DNA of 64,000 bases from Saccopteryx bilineata (lineage: Eukaryota > Chordata > Mammalia > Chiroptera > Emballonuridae): the NCBI RefSeq assembly GCF_036850765.1, contig NC_089493.1:165227640-165291639 (forward strand), in the 5' to 3' direction. This document shows, piece after piece, positions 45,310 through 54,999 of the stretch (the stretch's first letter is position 1; every line of letters begins with the position of its first letter). Made by a program: the position numbers and the translations under genes. Under the pieces are notes generated by a model. That model was not told where the DNA came from. It made no database searches and worked only from the letters and a program-made list of their open reading frames with translations.

Positions 45310-45590
45310 GCATGGCCATGTTCCTACTTCTTGGAAGGCTCTTTCTTGCCCAGATAAATTCCTACTCACCATCAAGCCTCAGCTCAAATGTCACCTCCTC
45401 TGTGAAGCTTTCCCTACACGTTCATTCCCAGAACAAATCATTCCTCTCCTCACTACACATTGCACATGTCTCTGGCCTCACACTTGGTTCCAGTCACAGG
45501 TATTTGTGTGAGGATCTGTCTTTGCTTCTAAGGGAGCGGCTGTGACTTATTCACAGAATTGGAGCTCAGTGAATGCTTGAAGAACTGAGT
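45310..45590 (+). mobile_element. L2 LINE 3' region
   Basis: CTCAGCTCAAATGTCACCTC, CTCTGTGAAGCTTTCCCTAC and GGAGCTCAGTGAATGCTTGA are in L2 order. Confidence 0.75.
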
Positions 45591-47543
45591 ACACAAAAGT
45601 GAGAAAAGCATACGCACTATGTATAGTAACCAAGTGGCCTGGGACCTGAAAGTCTTGCTAAATGGATGGTTAGACCAGGGCTGGGCTAGAGAATGACAAG
45701 GAGGAGTTGCTGCCACTCACTTCTGCTAAGTTATGTATGGTGACTACAGGCTCTGAAATGGTGGGGAAACATAAAGGGATCATACTTCTGATGGGACCCA
45801 GCTCTCAAATTTTGGCAATGCTTTGCCAATGTTTAAAAAACACCCGACTTCTCTCTTCCATATGCCAACTGTCCCGTAGGCCAGTCTTGTAGACTAGAGA
45901 GAAGAGGAGGCCTAAAGGGTGAGGGGGGTGACCAGGCGTGGGCAGCCACTATAAAAAACCCACTGAGGCCAAGACAAGTGCCTGTCCATGCTGGGCTGGC
46001 ACAGTTTCCTCCATACACTCCTCATGCGGGCACTGTCCTAAGGTCAGGGCTGTCCCCACCGTGAACCTTCCAACACCAAGGGCAGAGGACAGTCACAGGG
46101 ATCACTTGGGGATTCCTGACAGTATCTGAATCAAAGGCCCTCTTTCCCATGAAGCTGCTGCTTCTTCTTCTCGCAGCTCATAGAGCCCGCGTGGGCCCAA
46201 GGACCTGATGAGAGGAAGGGCCCAGCTTATACTCTTTTAAGGGAGAATATTCCCACTGCTTGTAGCCTGCAGCCCTCAGTCCAATTTTACTTCTATCCCA
46301 GACCTACTGGCCACCTGATTCTCCCACCCCAGGTGACTCACTGCCTTACCCCAGCTCCACTGCTGTGCCAATCTGGAAAACTAGAGCTCTCTGTCCCCCC
46401 TGGGCCCCTCCACTGAGTGCCTGGGGCCTGGGCTGAAGACCTATGAGTCCTGGTCTGCAAAGCGCTTTGAGCTCTCAGGATGAAAGACTGCTGGGAAGTA
46501 CAAAGTCACTGTCTGCTTGTTGTTATTGTTCCTAATGAACCCCGAGGTGCCAGGGAGCCGGAGCAGAATGTGAAGCACAGGCTGAGCCCCAGAGTGGCAG
46601 GAGGATTGCTCCAGGTGCCTGTCTCAGTGGGGTTAGCCAGGGGCCAAGGCCAGAGGTGGAGGCTGCCAAAGCAATCCCCATATATGGCTCAGCCAGAGGC
46701 AAATGGGCATACCGCCACCTCAGACCTGGACAGCCTAAAGACAGGAGTTTGTCCTAGAAGTCTGGGTACTATGTTTACCAGAGGCAGGAGATGGGAAAGA
46801 TGGGAGAGAAAGATCTTGCAAGGATTCTTTGCATCCATTCAAATGAGAGGTATCCAGAGTTCTCAGCTAGTGATGGTAATCTACTTTCATACTCCAGGGC
46901 ACCCCAGTGGAGACCAAAACCTGCCCTCTGCCCTCCTGTGGCGGACACAACTTCCCAATTCACAAGGGAGCTCCAATAGAGGGGATGTTCCCATAAAACT
47001 CGGACTAGTTTTTCAGGGGGCATGCAGAAAAGGCCAGTGACTTAAGAGTTCAATTCTCAAGTTGCCTTTCAAAATATCGTGGCACCTCCAGAGGTTATCA
47101 CTTTCTTTGGGACCAGCACTATAACCCCCACTGAATCTCACTGCTCTCCTCCTCTCAGAATTCTCGGGGACACAGGGCCTGAGGGCTGGGGATCAGCCCA
47201 TGCCATGGAGAAGGTGAGAGTGGAGAGCATTTCCAGAGCCCTAAGGAGGGATTAGGGGAAGTGGAGGATGGAGGGAACCAGGCTCAGGTAAGGATACCAG
47301 GTACCATCCCCATGAACTCTGTGAGTCACAAAGAAGGGCTCACACCTGCAGTTCAGCCCCACCCAGCACTCCTTGTTGAGGGAAAGCCTATTTCCCCACA
47401 CTGGCCCGAATGTGGGTGGCAGGGAGGAGATGGGGGCTGTTGGATTTGTGGTCAGGGATGGGGAGCCAATTTATTAATATCTCCTTCTCTCTCCTTCCTT
47501 TCTTCCTCCTACTTCCCTGATTCCCTCCCCTATCTAAGCTGAA

Positions 47544-47886
47544 TTTTTTTTTAACAGGGACAGACAGAGAGTCAGAGAGAGGGATAGATAGGGACAGACA
47601 GACAGGAATGGAGAGAGATAAGAAGTATCAATCATCAGTTTTTCGTTACGACACCTTAGTTGTTCATTGATTGCTTTCTCATATGTGCCTTGACCATGGG
47701 CCTTCAGCAAACAGAGTAACCCCTTGCTCGAGCCAGCGACCTTGGGTCCAAGCTGGAGAGGTTTTTTGTTTTTTGCTCAAGCCAGATGAGCCCATGTTCA
47801 AGCTGGTGACCTTGGGGTTTCGAACCTGGGTCTTCAGCATCCCAGTCCGATGATGCTCTATCCACTGCGCCACTGCCTGGTCAGGC
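47544..47886 (-). mobile_element. tRNA-derived SINE, full length, minus strand
   Basis: Read on the minus strand it starts GCCTGACCAGGCAGTGGCGC and AGTGGATAGAGCATCATCGG, has the B-box-like GGTTCGAAACC, and ends in CT-rich sequence. The target duplication TAAGCTGAA is at 47535-47543 and 47887-47895. Confidence 0.93.
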
Positions 47887-49204
47887 TAAGCTGAAAATTT
47901 TAATGAATAAATTGCTTACACTCTCCATGTCTGTACCTGCAATCTTTCTATCAAATGTAGCTGCGTGCTGGCAAGACCCCTGTCCTCTCCAGCTGCCTAG
48001 TGTCCACGTTCTCCCGGGGTGGGGCACTCTAAGCAGGCAATAAGAGGACTGTGTGCAGCCTGAGGTGGGCTGAAGGGGACCTGTGAAGGAAGCCTCCAGC
48101 TCTGAGTCACTGTGGCTCTCTGTGGCTCCGTCGGTCACTGTGGCTCAGTGAGCCACTGCTCTTCCTACACACACCTAGTCACATATCAGGGATTTAAGAT
48201 GCTTGAAATGGTACTTTCACCTGATATCTTGTTTCAGAGCATGCTTCCTTCCCTATGCTCTCCTCATTCCAAAGTTTCCCAGGTCTCCAAAATCCTTCTA
48301 GCCCAGGCCTTGGGTTTGTTTGGTATCTGCTCACCAGCCAACTCCTTGAAAATAGGCATTCTGAAGAACTGGTTGTCTACTTGGAAGCAGGGAAGAAGAT
48401 GAAGCAGAGAAGAAAAGATTATAATTAGACATGAAGAAGAACTTTCTCACTTGGTTAGAAGGTGCTGGAAGAGATCATTGAGAAGCCTGTAGAATCTTCT
48501 ACCTGTAGTTCTTCCTCACCTTTGCTCCAATGCATACTCTACCCTTAGCGGCAGGCTGCCCCTTTCCCTGGCACTAATATTCCCACTCGATGAGCCCACC
48601 ACGTGGCTTGCTACCAGCTCAGCTCCTGCAACCTTGACATTGGGAGGGTGCCCTTACCTAGTCAGCCCTCCAAGGATGTGTATGTGAGGGGTGGGGAGAA
48701 GAGTGGGGCTCACTAAGCCAAAGCCATGAATTTTGATCCTGAAAATAGGCATCCTGAATTCCTTCAGGTCTCAGATTGGGAGCTTGTCCCACACCACAAA
48801 AGCCCAGCCAAAGCTGACCCACATACTGCTCAGTGTCTCTTTCCTTAGGGAGGGCTTCTAGACACACTCACCCAGCAGAAATGGGCAAAGAGGCTTTCTC
48901 TATAAGGAAGACAACACAGCGCAGGCCTTTAAATTCCCTTAGCTCATTTTCTCTACTGTGATGAAGGTATTGTTGACTCCTAGGCTCTTTCCAATCAAGA
49001 GACCTCAGAGGCTACCTTGCTACCCGCCCCTTATTATACAGAAATTCAGAAAAGGAAAGAGAGACATTTGGCCAAATTCTCAACCACAGCTAAAGCCTCT
49101 CAACTCCCAGTCCAGTGTTCTTTCTAAGACATTTTTATGTTGCAGTTCTAGCAGGAACTCTGGTGGGGGATAGAGGTCCAGCAAAATGGGCATCGTCCAG
49201 AGAA

Positions 49205-49390
49205 AGTTGATTTGAAGCCCCTAAGACCTACCTCTGCAACTTACTTTGTGGCTAACCTCAGTCAGCCTCAGCTGATCCCTCTGTAAAATGGAGCTCAGAT
49301 CACCTGCCCCCGGGGTTGTTATGAGGATTAAATTATGATGAAGCATTTGAACATGCCTAGCCTGCTGTCCAGTACAAAATGGACATTAAC
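49205..49390 (+). mobile_element. MIR SINE fragment
   Basis: CTCTGCAACTTACTTTGTGG, CCCTCTGTAAAATGGAGCTC and GTTGTTATGAGGATTAAATT follow forward MIR order. Confidence 0.85.
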
Positions 49391-50293
49391 AAAATACCGC
49401 GGAAAGAAGTGAGAACCCAACTGCACCCCACAACACAAGCCTGTTTCTGCAGGGGTGAACCTGCATGCCTTAGGCCCACCCTTGAGAAGCCCGAGACCAA
49501 CGCACTGAGTGGTATCCCTCCTCCTTCATCCCCCCACAGCTGCCCATGGAGGGCACCAAAGTGGGTCTCAGCACAGGTTCCGATTACCCAGAGCACCTTC
49601 TCATTTCCCTCCTTGGGAGACAGAACCCAAGGGTTCAAGGGAATCACTCCTGAAGACTAAAGGGGGATTAACTGCTTGACGGAAATATTCCGAGGGAAGT
49701 ATCTGTCACAGAAGCAGCGGTTCCCTACTCCCTGGGGCTTGCCCGCTGGGCTGGGCATCCCCTCCGGGTCTCGGGAGGTGGCAGGCGCTGCTGCCCCGCT
49801 CCAATGGCTGAGCAGAACTCACGGAGGTGTGGCACATGGGTGGGAGTGAGCCCAGAGCACACTCCAGGAAGGGAATGCAGTGACAGCTTCTCCAGAGCGT
49901 TCTGTTGCCAGGCCAGGCCCCGTGTCTGCTTGTCCGCTGTCTTTTCGATTGTGCCCTGGCTCCATTCCGCCACTCGCTCGGACTCCTCACCTGCAGGCCG
50001 GTACCGCAGGCAGTGCCTCTTTCCCGCCCCCTTCCGCTGGAACAGAGCGGCTAGGGGATGGGCGCGCACAGCCACTGACCGGCTCCGGTGCGCAGTCCCT
50101 TGCTCACCCGGCCGCCGCGACTGCTCGCAGCAGGCACGCACGCCCCTCGGTGCCTGTCACCTCGGCCTCCGCAGGGGGCCGGGGGGGGGGGCTTGCAGAG
50201 CGGCGGGCACACCGCGCAGCGCAGGGGGCAGGTGAGCTGGCGGCAGGTCTCTCCCAGCAACACCGGGTTTCTGGGCGAGCTGAGGTGCCCTAC

Positions 50294-50402
50294 CTTTCTC
50301 CCCGGGGTCGGGCTCCTGGTCCTGCTCCCGCTCCTGCTCCCGCTTCCTCCCCTCTCGGTGCTTCTTGCCGCGGCCTTGGCCCTTCTTCCTGGACTCCGAC
50401 AT
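50294..50402 (-). CDS. NRG2: NRG2 alternative first coding exon (DON-1R type)
   Basis: The ATG is at 50402-50400, with A at -3 and no upstream ATG in the predicted leader. It encodes 36 residues: MSESRKKGQG, RGKKHREGRKRE, then a QEREQDQ segment and EPDPGEK, plus G of an Ala codon completed by the first Ig exon (GEK-A-TRPKL). Donor GAAAG|GTAGGG has GT at 50293-50292. The exon is highly basic then acidic, with no hydrophobic signal peptide, like the NRG1 type I start (MSERKEGRGKGK). From memory the human copy is about six residues shorter in the Glu/Gln/Arg stretch. Transcripts from here skip the long Ser-rich canonical first exon. Confidence 0.93.
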
Positions 50403-50510
50403 TCTGCCTGGGGTCCGCAGTGGTGGGACAGACTCGAGGTGCAGAAGGCAGGAACGGCCTTTGCTCTCCTCTCCGTAACCACGCTGCGCCCCCCCCCCCC
50501 TGCTGCTTGC
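50403..50510 (-). other. NRG2: Predicted 5' leader of the short NRG2 transcript
   Basis: About 108 bases between the expected start site (about 28 bases past the TATA-like box) and the ATG. It carries a G run (C run on the plus strand near 50488-50500) and no ATG. The start site is inferred from the box position only. Confidence 0.55.
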
Positions 50511-50537
50511 AGCCCCAGTGCCCGAGAGCAGCTCCTG

Positions 50538-50544
50538 TCTTATA
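50538..50544 (-). promoter_or_regulatory. NRG2: TATA-like box
   Basis: The minus strand reads GCCTATAAGACAGG; the TATAAGA core is about 136 bases upstream of the ATG, inside the CpG island and downstream of a GC box. Confidence 0.6.
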
Positions 50545-51672
50545 GGCGGTCACACCCTCCGGGGGAGGGGAGCTGCGAGCCTTAACTCTTCCCCTCCCAC
50601 CGGGCGCCCGCATCCCCCCCTCTCCACCCGATCAAGCTGCGGGAAGAGGGGGGCGGGCTGCGGGCACCGCTCCGAGCGGGGACTCCCTCCCTGGGCCCAC
50701 CGAGCGAGGGAGCCAGCGAGGCAGGACTGGCTCCCCAGCAGAGTGCCACAGACCTCCGCACCGGAGAGGGGGCTCGAGCTGGGCTGGGGGCCTGAGCCAT
50801 GATCGGGGAGGGGGGAGTAGAGATCCCGCAGTGAGGGCCAGGCTAAGGACAGCATGGGGGTGGGGAGACAGCGAGAGGAGGGCCCAAAAAGGGACCAAAA
50901 TGAAGCCAACTGGACAGCCCAGCAGGGTAGAAAGCGCTCTTGCTCCTTGCAGGTCTCCACCGCCCGGTGCCACTCCCCTCCCCAACTTTACAGGCAGTTT
51001 GCCTGGGCCTCCTCAACCTTGACAGTCTGACCTCAACCCGATGGGATGCCACCATCTAGGCCCTAGAGGGGAATACCTTTTATGCAGCTGCCATTTCTGC
51101 TTGGCTGCAGGGGTTGGTGGCCCAGGAGCCCCTCCCAGCCAAAGCAGGCTGCAGCCTGAGGGAAGCCTGGGTGCCCCAGGTGGCTTGTAGCCCCCTCCCA
51201 CACACACTCTGACGGCCCAGGCTGCCAAAACCAGCTGGCTCCTTTCTTCAAGGCCTGTGGAGGTGAATTCAGACATTGAGACTATGCCCCCTGCTCCTCC
51301 CCACCCCCAAACAAAAACAACACTCCCCACAAGCCATAGGACAAGGGCTGCCAAAAAGGACAGTGTCCTGCTTCCTGCTTTGGTGTGGTGCGTAAAGGGT
51401 TACATAGCAAATGCTCTCCCTCTTCTGGCTCCCAGAAAGCCTGAGCCTGCGGTTTGCCTGCCTCTCTCTGCCTGAGGTGTCCCCTTACAGCCATCCCAAC
51501 TGGAATCCCAGTCAAAGATCATCTCAGCCAGTCCTCTGCCTCCTCAGGAGAGGGTCCCCAGGCTTCTCTGGACAGTGTCTTCCTTAAGAGAGCCTGGAGC
51601 AGACTAGGACTCTGGGTCAAGGCCAGGGACTCTGGGGCTCCAGGGCTACCTGGGGGCCTGACCAGACCTTGA

Positions 51673-51847
51673 GGCCAAACTGGGGAATGGACACAGAGAG
51701 GGGGAAGATGGAGGCAATGTCCATGCAGAAGGTTGATCGCTGGTACTCTTGGAGCCTCAAGCCTGGGGAGACCCAGTGTAAGAGCTATGCCTCCTTCCCC
51801 ACATCCCAACTGAGATGCAGTGAACACTCACCCCCATTCATGTGGTA
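51673..51847 (+). repeat. Left arm of an inverted duplication
   Basis: The reverse complement of these 175 bases matches 52275-52436 with about seven mismatches and one 13-base gap. It starts GGCCAAACTGGGGAATGGAC and ends CATTCATGTGGTA. It is not a repeat family I recognise. Confidence 0.92.
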
Positions 51848-51899
51848 TCACTCTTCGTGAGGCGGGAGGCCAGGGGTCCTGAGGGGAGCCAGAGCTGGA

Positions 51900-52265
51900 G
51901 TCCAGGTCCTACTCCTGCTCCAACTCCTGCTCATTCAGCTTCCAAAATGGCATTCACATCCACTCCTCCCAGCCATCCAAACCCGACCTCAGCTCACTTC
52001 CTCCTCCGGCCACAAACTCTGAACTCCTCAAGGTCATCAGAGTGAGCTTTCTAAAACTTAAACCAGGTCACTTCATTTACTATTACCCATGAGTTAAACC
52101 TACGCTTCTTATTGGGCCTATTCCGCTGGGCTCCAGCTGATAGACTTCTAGCCCCCAATCCTATGCCTTAGTCACATTTACCTACAGGCCACACACACTA
52201 TCTTGTCTCTTCTCCACATCTTTGCATGTAGTACACTCTCTGCCCAGAATGGCCTTCTCTTCTTT
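51900..52265 (+). mobile_element. L2 LINE fragment
   Basis: AAACCAGGTCACTTCATTTA, GGGCTCCAGCTGATAGACTT and ACTCTCTGCCCAGAATGGCC are in L2 order. It ends at the right arm of the inverted duplication. Confidence 0.6.
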
Positions 52266-52274
52266 TTTGGCCAT

Positions 52275-52436
52275 TACCACATGAATGGAGGTGAGTGTTC
52301 ACTGCATCTCAGTCGGGATGTGGGGAAGGAGGCATAACTCTTACACTTGGTCTCCCCAGGCTTGAGGCTCCAAGAGTACCAGTGATCAACATTGCCTCCA
52401 TCTTCCGCCTTTCTGTGTCCATTCCCCAGTTTGGCC
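52275..52436 (-). repeat. Right arm of an inverted duplication
   Basis: It starts TACCACATGAATGGAGGTGA and ends ATTCCCCAGTTTGGCC, the inverse of 51673-51847. It lacks 13 bases present in the left arm (between GATCAAC and ATTGCC). Confidence 0.92.
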
Positions 52437-52439
52437 AAC

Positions 52440-52620
52440 CTCTCAGTTCATTCATTTAGCAAATACATAGTAAGGCCTACTATGTTTCATGCACAGTGCT
52501 AAGAGCTGGGGATGGCTGTGAGCAAGAGAAACATGGGCCTGCTTACAAAAAGGTTACAATCTTGGTGGGGATGGACAAACAACTAATTATACAAACAACG
52601 AATTCATTAAAATTATGCTC
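52440..52620 (-). mobile_element. L2 3' end, reverse orientation
   Basis: CATTCATTTAGCAAATACAT, TTTCATGCACAGTGCTAAGA and AGCTGGGGATGGCTGTGAGC match the reversed L2 terminus. Confidence 0.7.
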
Positions 52621-52847
52621 AATATTAAAGAGACATATCAGCTCAATAAACATTTCTACATGTTGACATACAGATTGGTAGAGTAAATACACTGCAGTGA
52701 GGGAAGGCTTTTCCTAGAAAACACTTAACCTGGGATGCAAGAAATGGGTAGAGTTGGGGAAGAGCATTCCTGGCAGAAGCAACAGCACATCCAATGGCTA
52801 TGAGCAGGAGGAGCTCCTGGGTCTTTGCAAAATCAAAAGGCAGTCAA

Positions 52848-53219
52848 GCCCTGGACGGTTGGCTCAGCGGTAGAGCGTCGGCCTAGCGTGCGGAGGACCC
52901 GGGTTTGATTCCCGGCCAGGGCACACAGGAGAAGCGCCCATTTGCTTCTCCACCCCTCCGCCACGCTTTCCTCTCTGTCTCTCTCTTCCCCTCCCGCAGC
53001 CAAGGCTCCATTGGAGCAAAGATGGCCCGGGCGCTGGGGATGGCTCTGTGGCCTCTGCCTCAGGCGCTAGAGTGGCTCTGGTCACAACATGGCAATGCTC
53101 AGGATGGGCAGAGCATCGCCCCTGGTGGGCGTGCCGGGTGGATCCCAGTCGGGTGCATGCGGGAGTCTGTCTGACTGTCTCTCCCTGTTTCCAGCTTCAG
53201 AAAAATGAAAAAAAAAAAA
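52848..53219 (+). mobile_element. Long tRNA-derived SINE, near intact
   Basis: The head folds as a tRNA: acceptor arms GCCCTGG and CCAGGGC, the A-box region TGGCTCAGCGGTAGAGC and the B-box region GGGTTTGATTCCCGG. The body includes CCAAGGCTCCATTGGAGCAA and GATGGGCAGAGCATCGCCCC, with an A tail at 53205-53219. Target duplication AAAAGGCAGTCA is at 52835-52846 and 53220-53231. The sequence is close to the consensus I know for this family, so it is a young copy. It has a different body from the other SINEs here. Confidence 0.93.
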
Positions 53220-53239
53220 AAAAGGCAGTCAGTCAGTGT

Positions 53240-53335
53240 GCTTAAGGGTGTGTTGTGAGTGTGTGGGGTGTGCGTGTGTATATTAATTAGTATATGTGTG
53301 TCTGTATATATATATGTGTGTGTGTGTGTACATGA
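53240..53335. repeat. TG/TA-rich simple repeat
   Basis: Interrupted GTGTGTG and TATATATA runs follow directly after the SINE. Confidence 0.8.
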
Positions 53336-54059
53336 GGTATGTAGGGGTACGGGTTGGCACATATGTGTGAAGGGAGCCAAGAGCAGAGGCAAGAAGTGGT
53401 CAGTTCAAATAGAATATTGAGAATATTATGGGCCAAGGAGAGATATTGGGGTTTATCCTAAGAGCAACAGTCTGCTTCTAAAAGCTTTTAAGTAGTGTCT
53501 ATGACAGGTGGGAAGGACAACAATGACATCTTCTGCTTCCTTGGTACTTTTTATGTATCTTTATAGGAACAAATTACTTTGTATTGTTTTTAGTTTTAGA
53601 GTCAGGACCCTCTAAGGCTGGGAGCCTAGCACGTGATAGGTGATCCGTACCTCCCTGTGGGACATATGAGTGAGTGACCCTGTCCTGCTAGTGAAGATGG
53701 CCCAGGGGAGCAGCAAGACAAAAATGGCTCCAAGTGGAAGCCTATGGCCAGCTGAATAGAACATCTCCTGGGTAGAGCTCTCCTGGAGCTCAAGACTGTT
53801 CATGGTTTATATCAATGCTCTATGGGTGGGGACACCCAGATGCAGTGCTGGGGGAGCTGGGGCTTGAAGAAAGTCTTTAAGGATGGGGAGGATTTCAATG
53901 GGGAGTAGGTGAGGGGTTTTAACATGTGAGATGTGGCAAAGACCGAGGGGAAGCATTGCTTGTGCGCTCACTCAGGGGACTATGAGCAAACCAGGTTTAT
54001 ATTAGGAAACTTGAGGAGCTACTACTAATTAATATGGCAAACACCTATTGGGCATTTAG

Positions 54060-54260
54060 TAGAGGTAACAGTGCTAAGAACCTTATACAATATGTGTTAT
54101 TCTTATAATCCTCATAAAACCCCTGTAGGTAGGTTCAGTCATTATCTCAGGGCTAAAGAGGGAACAACACCAGGAATGAGGAGATTACTCACTCAAAGTC
54201 ATGCAGTGGGGAAGCTACAAAGTGAGGACCCACGTCTTGGCCACCATTCACTAGAGCCCC
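54060..54260 (-). mobile_element. MIR SINE fragment, reverse orientation
   Basis: CTTATAATCCTCATAAAACC, CCTGTAGGTAGGTTCAGTCA and TCAAAGTCATGCAGTGGGGA follow reversed MIR order. Confidence 0.75.
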
Positions 54261-54574
54261 CATCACACCGTGCTGCTTGTCCACGGGCCAGAGACACACT
54301 CGAACTGTCAGGTAGAGACTTTGCAACTTTATTTAGCAAATAAGGGGAATTCACTGATGATTTTTTGAGGAAGGATGCGATATGTACATTAGAAAAATTA
54401 ATCTGACTGACATGTGTAGAACGGATGGAAAAGGGAAGAGAGTGGAGGCAAGGGAACCATTTAAGCAGGTCAACTCTTAAATATTACTTTAAAGCCTATT
54501 ACGTGTCAGGACCTGAACTTGTGAGGGTCAGGTAAGGGGGGCCTGCACCAGAGAGTAAAGGCAGTGAAAATAGT

Positions 54575-54740
54575 AGTAAGAATAGCTCAGCCTATATTCT
54601 TAATGTACAATTCTTCACAACAACACTATGAAGTTAAGTCTACTGTTCTCCTCATTTTGTGGATGAGGGAATGGAGAAGCAGACAGGTGAAATTATTTTT
54701 ATTTGTCCAAGTCAAACAGCTATTAAGTGGCAGAGCAGAG
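54575..54740 (-). mobile_element. MIR SINE fragment, reverse orientation
   Basis: TTCACAACAACACTATGAAG, CTCATTTTGTGGATGAGGGA and CAAACAGCTATTAAGTGGCA follow reversed MIR order. Confidence 0.85.
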
Positions 54741-54810
54741 TTAGGAATCTATGCAGTTGAGGACCCAGAGCCAGAAAGCACCGTTCCATGATGTTGCTCA
54801 GGAAGATGTG

Positions 54811-54999
54811 GAGCCCAGGCTGAGTAGCTACGTTGGTTAGAGCATCATTCTGAAACGTCAAGGTTGTGGGTTCAACCCTTGGTGAGGGCAAATATAAGAA
54901 TCTACCAATGAATGCAAAAATAAGTGGAATAACAAATTGATGTTTCTCTCTCCCTCCTCTCCCCTCTTCTCTCTGCCTCTCTTTCAAAAGGAAAATAAA
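54811..54999 (+). mobile_element. Short tRNA-derived SINE
   Basis: A tRNA-like head with GTTGGTTAGAGCATCATTCT and the B-box-like GTGGGTTCAACCC, a CT-rich end and an A-rich tail. Flanking AAGATGTG is at 54803-54810 and 55000-55007. Confidence 0.85.

Larger units (their letters stand above)
35118..50293 (-). other. NRG2: NRG2 first intron of the short transcript, 15.2 kb
   Basis: Mostly repeat-derived: MIR copies, worn LINE-1 tails (35735-36240, 36495-36960, 39835-40165), MER5A (37110-37225), MER2/Tigger (38445-38957), a hAT MITE (40404-40539), two tRNA-derived SINEs (43180-43529, 47544-47886) and L2 pieces. No coding exon of NRG2 or another gene is recognised. Confidence 0.85.
1..50510 (-). 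other. NRG2: NRG2 gene, partial (short DON-1R-type transcript unit)
   Basis: Twelve minus-strand exons spell a continuous neuregulin-2 precursor: basic N-terminus, C2-type Ig domain, EGF domain with two alternative C-terminal halves, juxtamembrane stalk, one membrane helix and a cytoplasmic tail cut by the window's left edge. Every intron inspected has a GT donor and AG acceptor, and all codons split across junctions rejoin correctly, so this is an intact intron-bearing gene, not a retrocopy. NRG2 is recognised over NRG1 by the EGF sequence (SGHARKCNETAKSYC), the stalk AEELYQKRVLTITG and tail motifs such as NVPATDHVIRRETETTF. The right limit is the predicted start site about 28 bases downstream of a TATA-like box; the 3' end lies outside the window. 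Confidence 0.97.
49950..50780. promoter_or_regulatory. NRG2: CpG island over the short NRG2 first exon
   Basis: CpG dinucleotides are far denser here than in any other part of the window except the last coding exon. A GGGGCGGG GC box occurs near 50650-50657 and several C/G-rich Sp1-like runs are present. The island covers the donor side of the first exon, its 5' leader and the TATA-like box. It argues for a real promoter at this alternative first exon. The limits are visual estimates. Confidence 0.85.

Noticed and set aside
49880..50585. 221- and 165-codon plus-strand open frames over the CpG island
   Set aside because: GC-rich DNA lacks stop codons by chance; the Ala/Pro/Arg-rich translations look like nothing known, and the minus strand there has a recognised exon.
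52848..52925. A tRNA gene
   Set aside because: The cloverleaf is intact, but it continues into a SINE body with an A tail and target duplications.
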